The notes beneath the pieces were generated by a model. It saw only the letters and a list, made by a program, of their open reading frames with translations. It did no database searches and had not been told where the DNA came from. This document shows positions 23,534-32,528 of a stretch of DNA of 64,000 nucleotides, one piece after another (within the stretch, counting starts at the first letter, position 1; each line of letters begins with the position of its first letter). This stretch comes from Eriocheir sinensis (lineage: Eukaryota; Arthropoda; Malacostraca; Decapoda; Varunidae). The DNA is taken from the NCBI RefSeq assembly GCF_024679095.1, contig NW_026111294.1, positions 279,119-343,118 on the forward strand, given 5' to 3'. A program made the translations under genes and the position numbers.

Positions 23534-24313
23534 TTATGCATTTCTTCTCGGCCATGGTGCACTCCTGTGATTTATAATTGCTTGTGCATTTGAAACATTT
23601 TGGGCATCTCCATTGGTCTTGGCAGTACGGTTGGCCTCAAGATGGCCACATCTCTGACAGTGATAGCATATAATTGCATGATATCTGTCTCTCACTGTGT
23701 ATATTCCCCATTCTAATTTTAGCTTGTCATGATTCTTGTGAATCAGCTCTCTTACAGTTGGGTCACACCTCAAAATGTAGTGCATCGTGCCGCCAGCCGC
23801 AGGCTTGCTAAAAACCAACTCAGTCTTATCCTCAACACCCCCAATGGCATGTAAGAACTCATTGCAGTCTAAGATGGTCTCCTTTATTTTTTCCTTGGTT
23901 TCCTCTTTATGCACATTGCATATCATGATCTTTGGTTTCATCTTTCCAACACTCTTGGTATTAATTTGCTCAACAGACTCCAGTTTTTGAGCAGCCTCAT
24001 CCCTTGTGTTCTCATTATCAAAGTTCATGACAATGTTACCTCTATTTGTAAATCTTGAATCAGTTATTTGAATACCATTCAGTGCCTGGGAGACTTCATC
24101 CTTCATGTCTGTTGCCTTCTTTTCCTGTGTAGAGGCCTTGACAACAAGTAAATTCTTCTTAACTTTCCTCTTACGTTTGGTGACCTCAGCCCAAGTTGCA
24201 TCTGCTGACTCCACATGTGCATGCTCGGCTCGCTGCAAAATGTCCGCCACATCTTGCGCCACCTCAACCAACTCCTTCACACTGACTGCTCGTAACTCAA
24301 CTTCTTGTTTCAC
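23534..24313 (-). pseudogene. LINE ORF1 (Gag-like) relic with zinc-knuckle remnant
   Basis: An open frame of 259 codons on the minus strand. The N-terminal third is charged and helical-looking (VKELVEVAQDVADILQ...), followed by a lysine/arginine-rich stretch (TKRKRKVKKN). The middle part resembles the RRM-like core of ORF1 proteins (PKIMICNVHKEE). The C-terminal CYHCQRCGHLEAN is a zinc-knuckle (C-x2-C-x4-H) whose last cysteine is replaced (ANRTAK), followed by a second degenerate knuckle. This is a nucleic-acid-binding ORF1 protein of a non-LTR element; no adjacent ORF2 is found. The N-terminus runs straight into the second 35-bp array, so its true start may be lost. Confidence 0.75.
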
Positions 24314-24317
24314 TTCT

Positions 24318-26506
24318 GTGGTGGGCCAGTGTCTGTGGGAGGGCTGTCTTGGGTGGTGGCCAGTGTCTGTGGGAGGGCTGTCTTGGGTGGTGGCCAGTGT
24401 CTGTGGGAGGGCTGTCTTGGGTGGTGGCCAGTGTCTGTGGGAGGGCTGTCTTGGGTGGTGGCCAGTGTCTGTGGGAGGGCTGTCTTGGGTGGTGGGCCAG
24501 TGTGTGTGGGAGGGCTGTCTTGGGTGGTGGCCAGTGTGTGTGGGAGGGCTGTCTTGGGTGGTGGCCAGTGTGTGTGGGAGGGCTGTCTTGGGTGGTGGCC
24601 AGTGTGTGGGAGGGCTGTCTTGGGTGGTGGCCAGTGTGTGTGGGAGGGCTGTCCTGGGTGGTGGCCAGTGTGTGGGAGGGCTGTCCTGGTGGTGGCCAGT
24701 GTGTGGGAGGGCTGTCTTGGGTGGTGGGCCAGTGTGTGTGGGAGGGCTGTCCTGGGTGGTGGCCAGTGTGTGTGGGAGGGCTGTCTTGGGTGGTGGCCAG
24801 TGTGTGGGAGGGCTGTCCTGGGTGGTGGAAAGTGTGGGTGGGAGGGCTGTCCTGGGTGGTGGCCAGTGTGTGGGATGGATGTCCTGGGTGGTGGCCAGTG
24901 TGTGGGAGGGCTGTCTTGGGTGGTGGCCAGTGTCTGTGGGAGGGCTGTCTTGGGTGGTGGCCAGTGTCTGTGGGAGGGCTGTCTTGGGTGGTGGCCAGTG
25001 TGTGTGGGAGGGCTGTCTTGGGTGGTGGCCAGTGTCTGTGGGAGGGCTGTCTTGGGTGGTGGCCAGTGTGTGTGGGAGGGCTGTCTTGGGTGGTGGCCAG
25101 TGTCTGTGGGAGGGCTGTCTTGGGTGGTGGCCAGTGTCTGTGGGAGGGCTGTCTTGGGTGGTGGCCAGTGTCTGTGGGAGGGTTGTCTTGGGTGGTGGGC
25201 CAGTGTCTGTGGGAGGGCTGTCTTGGGTGGTGGCCAGTGTCTGTGGGAGGGCTGTCTTGGGTGGTGGCCAGTGTCTGTGGGAGGGCTGTCCTGGGTGGTG
25301 GGCCAGTGTCTGTGGGAGGGCTGTCTTGGGTGGTGGCCAGTGTGTGTGGGAGGGCTGTCCTGGGTGGTGGCCAGTGTCTGTGGGAGGGCTGTCTTGGGTG
25401 GTGGGCCAGTGTGTGTGGGAGGGCTGTCTTGGGTGGTGGCCAGTGTCTGTGGGAGGGCTGTCTTGGGTGGTGGCCAGTGTCTGTGGGAGGGTTGTCCTGG
25501 GTGGTGGGCCAGTGTCTGTGGGAGGGCTGTCTTGGGTGGTGGCCAGTGTGTGTGGGAGGGCTGTCTTGGGTGGTGGCCAGTGTGTGTGGGAGGGCTGTCT
25601 TGGGTGGTGGGCCAGTGTCTGTGGGAGGGCTGTCTTGGGTGGTGGCCAGTGTCTGTGGGAGGGCTGTCTTGGGTGGTGGCCAGTGTCTGTGGGAGGGCTG
25701 TCGTGGGTGGTGGCCAGTGTGTGTGGGAGGGCTGTCTTGGGTGGTGGGCCAGTGTGTGGGAGGGCTGTCTTGGGTGGTGGGCCAGTGTCTGTGGGAGGGC
25801 TGTCTAGGGTGGTGGGCCAGTGTCTGTGGGAGGGCTGTCTAGGGTGGTGGGCCAGTGTGTGGGGGAGGGCTGTCGTGGGTTGTGGGCCAGTGTCTGTGGG
25901 AGGGCTGTCTTGGGTGGTGGGCCAGTGTCTGTGGGAGGGCTGTCTAGGTGGTGGGCCAGTGTGTGGGAGGGTTGTCCTGGGTGGGCCAGATTGTGTGGGA
26001 GGGCTGTCTTGGGTGGTGGGCCAGTGTCTGTGGGAGGGCTGTCTTGGGTGGTGGGCCAGTGTGTGTGGGAGGGCTGTCTAGGGTGGTGGGCCAGTGTGTG
26101 TGGGAGGGTTGTCCTGGGTGGTGGGCCAGTGTGTGTGGGAGGGTTGTCTTGGGTGGTGGGCCAGTGTGTGTGGGAGGGTTGTCTAGGGTGGTGGGCCAGT
26201 GTCTGTGGGAGGGTTGTCTAGGGTGGTGGGCCAGTGTCTGTGGGAGGGCTGTCTTGGGTGGTGGCCAGTGTCTGTGGGAGGGTTGTCCTGGGTGGTGGGC
26301 CAGTGTGTGTGGGAGGGCTGTCTTGGGTGGTGGGCCAGTGTCTGTGGGAGGGTTGTCTTGGGTGGTGGGCCAGTGTCTGTGGGAGGGCTGTCTTGGGTGG
26401 TGGCCAGCATGTGTGGGAGGGCTGTCTTGGGTGGTGGGCCAGTGTCTGTAGGAGGGCTGTCTTGGGTGGTGGGCCAGTGTCTGTGGGAGGGCTGTCTAGG
26501 GTGGGT
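24318..26506. repeat. 35-bp minisatellite, array 2 (about 63 copies)
   Basis: Same unit as array 1, but enriched for the GTGTCTGTGGG and GGTGGCCAG forms. The right end has more substitutions (CTAGGG, CGTGGG, TTGTCC). It starts immediately beside the ORF1 relic and fades at about 26506. Confidence 0.95.
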
Positions 26507-26599
26507 GGGTGTAGTCTGGTATCTGGGACGGGAGGGTGCCAGGCACTGCTGCCATCACCATTAATAATAGAGGAAAGATGATGTTTGTGAGATATTAAT

Positions 26600-26895
26600 T
26601 TCCTTGAAAATATGGTCTGGGGTGGGGTATATCGAGGAATATATTTGGTAAAGGTATGGTAAGGTCAGGTTATATAAGGTTAGGTTATATTGTTTATGAT
26701 AAAGAAATAGATATTGTCTGGGGTGGGGTATATTAAGGCACAGGTCGTTATGTTAGGTTAGTCTTAGTTAGGTTACGTCAGGTACGGTAAGGTCAGGCTA
26801 GGTTATATTGTTTATGATATAGTAATAGATACTGTCTGGGGTGGGATATATCGAAGCGCGGACCAGGTTATGTCAGGTTAGTTTTAGTTAGGTAT
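26600..26895. repeat. 120-bp tandem repeat family, left part
   Basis: TGTCTGGGGTGGG(A/G)TATAT blocks recur near 26610, 26715 and 26835, with AGGTTAGGTTATATTGTTTA blocks between them. The repeat resumes at 27620 after the inverted-repeat element. Confidence 0.85.
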
Positions 26896-26906
26896 GGCGT
26901 TAAGTG

Positions 26907-27611
26907 TTCAGAGAGTTGCCCGTCTCAAAATTTGATACACTGGCTATTTATTTCTGGCCAAAATATTGTGCTTTTTCATTTGGAGATATTTTTTTCTACG
27001 GAAACTACTAAAAAGTGATTTATTGCAATTTCATCATCTGGCGCCACAGCTGCAAAATACCTCGCAGAGGGTTTAGGGTGGGGGAACATATTTAAATTAT
27101 CCCAACCAAACTTTATGACCTAACAGCTAATGGGGGGCCTCGCCCCCCTCGCCCCCCCTTCTAACCAGGGGGGCAGCATCCCCCCCCCTGGACCTCCCCC
27201 CATATGTATATGTGACCTAATTCTGCAAGGGGGTATTTCTCGAAACACCGGCTGCACCGCCGCCGCGCCCGTCACCAGAGCAGTCAAATATGGCACGCGT
27301 AAACAGTGGTAGCCGTAATTATTTCGTAAAACTTGAGAAACACAACAGTAGTAGGTAGAACACCGTAGAATTAATCTAACCTTACCAGGCGAGTGTGGGC
27401 CAAATTATTGAGAGTCGTATGCCATCCCTCTAACGCTCGGGGCCCACAACACCGCGGCCCACAAAAAAGACACTAACTTTCTAAAATTCGGTAGCATCGT
27501 TTCTGTCAATTTGCAATGCATATATATGGGGTTCAAAATGCATGGAATAATGAGATCTAACCCATGGCTAGGGTGAGAAGTACTGCAGTGAGATGGGCAA
27601 CTCTCTGAACA
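26907..27611. mobile_element. MITE-like element with about 20-bp terminal inverted repeats
   Basis: The left end TGTTCAGAGAGTTGCCCGTC is matched in inverse at the right end, with GAC changed to GAT (ATGGGCAACTCTCTGAACA). It is about 705 bp and interrupts the 120-bp repeat family, whose units lie on both sides. No transposase frame is visible. Flanks do not show an obvious target duplication, so the class is undecided. Confidence 0.65.
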
Positions 27612-27619
27612 TATATCTA

Positions 27620-27935
27620 GGTCAGGTTAGGTTATATTGTTTATGATATAGAAATAGATATTGTCTGGGGTGGGATATATCGAGGCACGGGCCAGGTTAT
27701 GTTTGGTTAGTTTGTCAGGTTATGTCAGGTGCAGTTGTTATGTCAGGTACAGTTATAAATAAATATGATAAAGATTTGAATATTGTCTTGGGTGGGATAT
27801 ATTGAGCCATGGGCCAGGTTATGTTTGATTAGTTTCAGGTTATGTCAGGTGCAGTTGTTATGTCAGGTACAGTTATAAATAAATATGATAAAGATTTGAA
27901 TATTGTCTTGGGTGGGATATATTGAACCACAGGCA
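27620..27935. repeat. 120-bp tandem repeat family, right part
   Basis: Two nearly identical copies of about 120 bp (GTGCAGTTGTTATGTCAGGT recurs at about 27729 and 27849), plus a diverged first unit at about 27620 and a partial last unit. Confidence 0.9.
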
Positions 27936-28137
27936 TGTAAAATCCATTCTCCCTAAGGGTAAGAATTTTTATCCCTGCAAAATTGTGTAGTTTTGGTAAA
28001 TTTATTCTCCTGAAGTTATTTGAGATTTTATATGCATTATTTTTTGCATGTGGATTGTTAAATAGTTCAGGTTTAATATTAATTAAACAGAAATAAAATA
28101 TCTTCAATATTTTTGCTGTAATAGTCTGAATAATTTT

Positions 28138-28183
28138 GTCTCAATTCACCCCAACAAAAAAAAGTTTTGAGGTGAATTGAGAC
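28138..28183. repeat. Inverted repeat (17-bp arms) built from the 22-bp array motif
   Basis: The left arm GTCTCAATTCACCCCAA (28138-28154) pairs with 28167-28183 with a single mismatch, around a 12-base A-rich loop. The same GTCTCAATTCACCCCAA string is the core of the 22-bp array at 31444-31808. Confidence 0.8.
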
Positions 28184-29160
28184 ACATTTTAGCAAGTGCC
28201 AGCAAACATTGGCTGGTGCTGCACCCTGGTGGTGGATCCTGTCACTGACAACATAGGAAAACTATAGGCGACATCTGGTGATATCTGGCTTTCTTGAGAC
28301 TGTTTTCACCTCCCACCCGTGATCCGCCAGAGTCCTCTTTCTTGCTCACATGACAAGATGAATCAACACTATTTCTTATTTTATCACTCATCAAGGACAA
28401 CATGCGTTAATTTAGTCACAATTACAAGATCTAAAGTTCATTGGGTACATTTCCCTAGCTGCTTAGCGTCACTGTATGCGACGGAATTTCTTAAAACGTC
28501 CTTTTTTCAACAAAATATTGACAAATGGCATCGTTTCACTTTCTTGTCTCTGATGATTTACAATGTTTTCATACCGGAAAGTTCCTACTTATCCTACAAT
28601 GATGTGCAGCAGTAACACAACAGTAACCTCGTGAACTCTATATCCAACCCCACCTGGCAGGGTTACTCGTAGGAAGCTCAGGAAATGGTCCTTGCCATAG
28701 GCCTAAAGAGGTGCGGCCAGCAAGAAAGTGGCCGTACTCTGCTCTGCTGCGGCTTGTGCGGGACCCCTGATTCTTGTCAAGAATTTGGGGGTAGTCTTGA
28801 AAATCTGATGCGCTAAAACAAGAAATGCAAGAATTTCCCTAGATTTGGGAAAATTCTTGCTCGGTCCAGGGTAATTCTTGATCGCCAGACGATATCTTAT
28901 GATGGAGAGTGAGCAAGACACTTATGTGAGCTTTATTCCTAGGAAATTTGGGAAGATTTACCCTGAGGAAGAGAAATACTATGTAGTAACCCATGATAGG
29001 AGGGCATACATAGCAAGAGTTCTAAAAGTTTGTATAACCAGTGTAACAATTAAATTCTTAGAGAGAGGATGAACACTCAGTAGGACTGGCCCAAACGTGG
29101 TTATGTTGGTGAGGTTAGTATGACACACTTGATCAGTGGACCAGTGCTGTTGTCAGGCAC
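28184..29160. other. Mostly unique sequence; one small uncertain open frame
   Basis: An open frame at 28878-29072 (64 codons) encodes YYVVTHDRRAYIARVLKV followed by a beta-rich tail, loosely like a small SH3/Tudor-type barrel. It has no partner exon that I can recognise. The rest shows no supported gene. Confidence 0.3.
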
Positions 29161-29164
29161 ACCG

Positions 29165-29198
<34 letters not shown>

Positions 29199-31215
29199 GC
29201 AAAGGAGACAGCTCAAGGGCACAAAAAAGTAAACATTAATAAAAAAAAAAAAAAAAGCCCGCTACTCGCTGCTCCTAAAAAGAATCCAAAGAGGTGGCCG
29301 AAAGATAAGTCAGTTTCGGGAGGAGAGGTGTCCTGATACCCTCCTCTTGAAAGAGTTCAAGTCGTAGGCAGGAGGAAATACAGATGAAGGAAGATTGTTC
29401 CAGAGTTTACCAGCGTGAGGGATGAAAGAGTGAAGATGCTGGTTAACTCTTGCATAAGGGGTTTGGACAGTATAGGGATGAGCATGAGTAGAAAGTCGAG
29501 TGCAGCGGGGCCGCGGGAGGGGGGGAGGCATGCAGTTAGCAAGTTCAGAAGAGCAGTCAGCGTGGAAATATCGATAGAAGATAGAAAGAGAGGCAACATT
29601 GCGGCGGAATTTAAGAGGTAGAAGACTATCAGTATGAGGAGGAGAGCTGATGAGACGAAGAGCCTTTGCCTCCACTCTGTCCAGAAGAGCTGTGTGAGTG
29701 GAGCCCCCCCTCACATGAGATGCATACTCCATACGAGGGCGGACAAGGCCCCTGTATATGGACAGCAACTGTGCAGGGGAGAAGAACTGGCGGAGACGGT
29801 ACAGAACGCCCAGCCTCGAGGAAGCTGATTTAGTAAGAGATGAGATATGAAGTTTCCAGTTGAGATTTTGAGTTAAGGATAGACCGAGGATGTTTAGTGT
29901 TGAGGAAGGTGATAGCTGGGTGTTGTCAAAGAATAGGGGATAGTTGTTTGGAAGATTGTGTCGAGTGGATAGGTGGAGAAACTGTGTTTTGAGGCGTTGA
30001 AGGACACCAGGTTCTTCTTGCCCCAATCGGAAATAATAGTAAGGTCTGAGGCTAAGCGTTCTGCAGCCTCCAGCCTTGAGTCGTTAAGTTCCTGAAGGTG
30101 GGTCTTCTATTAAAAGAAGTTGAATAATGCAGAGTGGAATCATCGGCGTAGGAATGGATAGGACAGTTCGTTTTGGAAAGAAGATCATCAATGAACAACA
30201 GAAAAGAGTGGGAGATAGGACAGAACCCTGTGGACACCACCACTGTTAATAGATTTAGGGAAGAACAGTGACCGTCTACCACGGCAGAAATATAACGGTC
30301 AGAAAGGAAACTGGAGATAAAGGTACAGAGAGAAGGATAGAAACCGTAGGAGGGTAGTTTAGAAAGCAAAGATTTGTGCCAGACCCTATCAAATTTTGAT
30401 ATGTCCCAGCAATAGCAAAAGTTTCACCGAAACGGCTAAGAGAGGATGACCAAGAGTCAGTTAAGAGGCTAGGAGATCACCAGTAGAACGCCCCTTGCGG
30501 AACCCATACTGGCGATCAGATAGAAGGTCAGAAGTGGAAAGGTGCTTTTGAATCTTACGGTTAAGGATTGATTCAAAAGCTTTAGATAGACAAGAAAGTA
30601 AAGCAATAGGACGGTAGTTTGAGGGATTGGGAGCGGTCACCTTCTTAGGTACAGGCTGTGTGAAGGCATACTTCCAGCAAGAAGGAAAGGTAGATGTTGA
30701 CAGGCAGAGGCGAAAGAGTTTGACCAGGCAGGTGACAGCACGGAGGCACAGTTTTAAGGACAATAGGAGGCACTCCATCAGGTCCATAAGCCTTCTGAGG
30801 ATTGAGGCCAGAGAGGCATAGAAAACATCATTTTGAAGAATCTTTATAACAGGCACAGGCATAAAGAAGTCAGAGGGGGATGAGTAGGAGGAATATGCCC
30901 AGAATCGTCCAGAGTGGAGTTTTTAGAAAAAGTTTGAGAGAAGAGTTCAGCCTTAGAGATAGATGAGACGGCAGTGTTGCCGTCAGGACTGAGGAGTGGA
31001 GGGAAAGATGAAGAAGTGAAGTTGGAGGAGATGTTTTTGGCTAGATGCCAGAAGTCACGGGAAGAGTTAGAGAAAGCAAGGTTTTGACATTTTCTATTAA
31101 TGAAAGAATTTTTGGTTAGTCGGAGAATAGATTTACAAATAGAAGGATTGATAAAGCTTCTGCTGACTTTAAAATGCATGTAAAACACAGCATGATGTAA
31201 CCACTTCCCTGGCAT
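29165..31215 (-). mobile_element. LINE C (Jockey-like) with poly(A) end, minus strand
   Basis: A run of about 31 T at 29166-29197 and an A-rich patch mark the 3' end. Upstream on the minus strand come the C-terminal part (KLWNNLPSSVFPPAYDLNSF), RPRMEYASH, the catalytic HSYADDSTLH (about 30155-30125), FRKGRSTGD and PSNYRPIALLSCLSKAFES. The stretch up to 31215 has SRDFWHLAKNISSNF. Several frame changes separate the blocks. A second, shorter copy of the same family lies at 48322-49430. Confidence 0.9.
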
Positions 31216-31443
31216 TTACAGAAAGTAACAATACGTAGGTTACTTCTCTTTTTTACTAGCTACCCGGGATACAAATTCATCATGGTATTTTCCAAAGGGG
31301 AAAAAAACAGGTACCTAAATGTCTGAAAGGTGGGTATTTTTGTTTGAAGTGATCTTGATTCATTCAGATATCAAGTCAATTCAACAACAAGTAAGAGGAT
31401 GTTCGTTTATTTACCATACAAAACAGTTTTTACACCTGTCTAA

Positions 31444-31808
31444 ATTCACCCCAAGAAGTGTCAATTCACCCCAAGAAGTGTGTCAATTCACCCCAAGAAG
31501 TGTCTCAATTCACCCCAAGAAGTGTCTCAATTCACTCCAAGAAGTGTCTCAATTCACCCCAAGAAGTGTCTCAATTCACCCCAAGAAGTGTCAATTCACC
31601 CCAAGAAGTGTCTCAATTCACCCCAAGAAGTGTCTCAATTCACCCCAAGAAGTGTCTCAATTCACCCCAAGAAGTGTCTCAATTCACCCCAAGAAGTGTC
31701 TCAATTCACCCCAAGAAGTGTCTCAATTCACCCCAAGAAGTGTCTCAATTCACCCCAAGAAGTGTCTCAGTTCACCCCAAGAAGTGTCTCAATTCACCCC
31801 AAGAAGTG
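31444..31808. repeat. 22-bp tandem array (about 16-17 copies)
   Basis: The unit is built from TCAATTCACCCCAAGAAG plus TGTC. Three units lack a TC pair. All three forward frames are open through it, since no stop is formed. It ends 23 bp before the first RIC1 exon piece. Confidence 0.95.
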
Positions 31809-31831
31809 TGCCGTGTGCCTGTGTTGTCCAG

Positions 31832-31913
31832 CAGAGGCCGGAGGAGTCTGTGAACAGCAGCGGCACCAGCCAGGTGCTGGAGTGGTGCCAGGACACATCC
31901 ATGGTGGTGGTTG
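31832..31913 (+). CDS. RIC1: RIC1-like protein, N-terminal exon piece
   Basis: After TGTTGTCCAG the frame reads QRPEESVNSSGTSQVLEWCQ and DTSMVVV. This fits the N-terminal beta-propeller region of RIC1 (Drosophila Rich), where a conserved EW-x-PDS-M block precedes the next strand. A plausible donor follows at 31914 (TTG/GTGTGTG). RIC1 forms with RGP1 the exchange factor for Rab6 at the Golgi. The true first exon (initiator Met and the WP-rich start) is not found upstream. Part of this exon is duplicated immediately downstream, so the annotated end is uncertain. Identification comes from the order of matching blocks with the other exons rather than from this short piece alone. Confidence 0.6.
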
Positions 31914-31984
31914 GTGTGTGAACAGCAGCGGCACCAGCCAGGTGCTGGAGTGGTGCCAGGACACATCCATGGTGGTGGTTGGCA
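31850..31984 (+). repeat. 68-bp tandem duplication within a RIC1 exon
   Basis: The block starting GTGAACAGCAGCGGCACCAG occurs at 31850 and again at 31918, nearly identical for 68 bp. Since 68 is not a multiple of three, both copies cannot be translated in series. The second copy loses the GTGTGT donor-like end of the first (GGCATAAG instead). Confidence 0.95.
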
Positions 31985-32273
31985 TAAGTGTTTCAGGCTG
32001 GGCCTCATAAACCAAAACCTTTCGCCCCCCAAGCACACACACTTGACAAGGCTTTCCTAGGATTTGTGGGGGTCATTTCCATGGCCTGGTTTATGAATTG
32101 GTGCTCCCTTTGTATGTTGATCACTGCCCCTATAAAAGAGCGAATAAATGAGCTGCCTTCAAACCAAATATAATAGAATAGAGATAAAAGAGTATATGTA
32201 GTCAGTCGGTGTAGTTGTTGTTGCTGTGGAGACAGAAGGCAATCTTGTACGTTAATCACCCAATGACTTGCAG

Positions 32274-32421
32274 ACCAACAAGAATCGGCTGATCTTATAC
32301 TCTGTCGTGGCTGATGAGTCTCGGCGGGAGGTTTACGAGCAGAGGGACCTGCCAGCCCCCCCAAGCGGGAGTCTTCCAACCTGTATGCCTGTGAGCCCGT
32401 CCGCCTCTCATGATCTCCACA
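32274..32421 (+). CDS. RIC1: RIC1-like protein, exon piece 2 (frame broken)
   Basis: The acceptor is GACTTGCAG; the frame opens TNKNRLILYSVVADESRREV and continues YEQRDLPAP. This corresponds to the RIC1 segment after the EW-PDS block, where a (T)xNG-ILxY strand is followed by a VYE..-P stretch. At a run of seven C (32356-32362) the sensible frame changes to one reading KRESSNLYACEPVRLS, and near 32408 a further change would be needed to read MIST into the donor CCACA/GTGAGT at 32422. Both look like one-base losses. The following intron is filled by a 79-bp minisatellite. Only the first half is secure. Confidence 0.7.
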
Positions 32422-32528
32422 GTGAGTGCTGGGATGGATTTTGCTGCTCCTCAGAACCTTGGGGAATAACACAGGAAAATGTCGTCCATTCTTAGTTTTT
32501 ACCACAAAATGTCATGTCAAGGATACAG

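Noticed and set aside
21431..26581. Overlapping 500-660 codon open frames in all three plus frames and on the minus strand
   Set aside because: All arise from the 35-bp minisatellite, which has no stop in several frames. Simultaneous openness of all frames marks repeat sequence.
28878..29072. Small Tudor/SH3-like open frame
   Set aside because: Only 64 codons, no motif that is specific, no partner exon. Kept as an uncertain note only.
31319..32010. Repeat protein with periodic SPQEVSQFTPRSVSIHPKKC
   Set aside because: This is the 22-bp array read through three frames; only the end at 31832 onward has similarity to a protein (RIC1).
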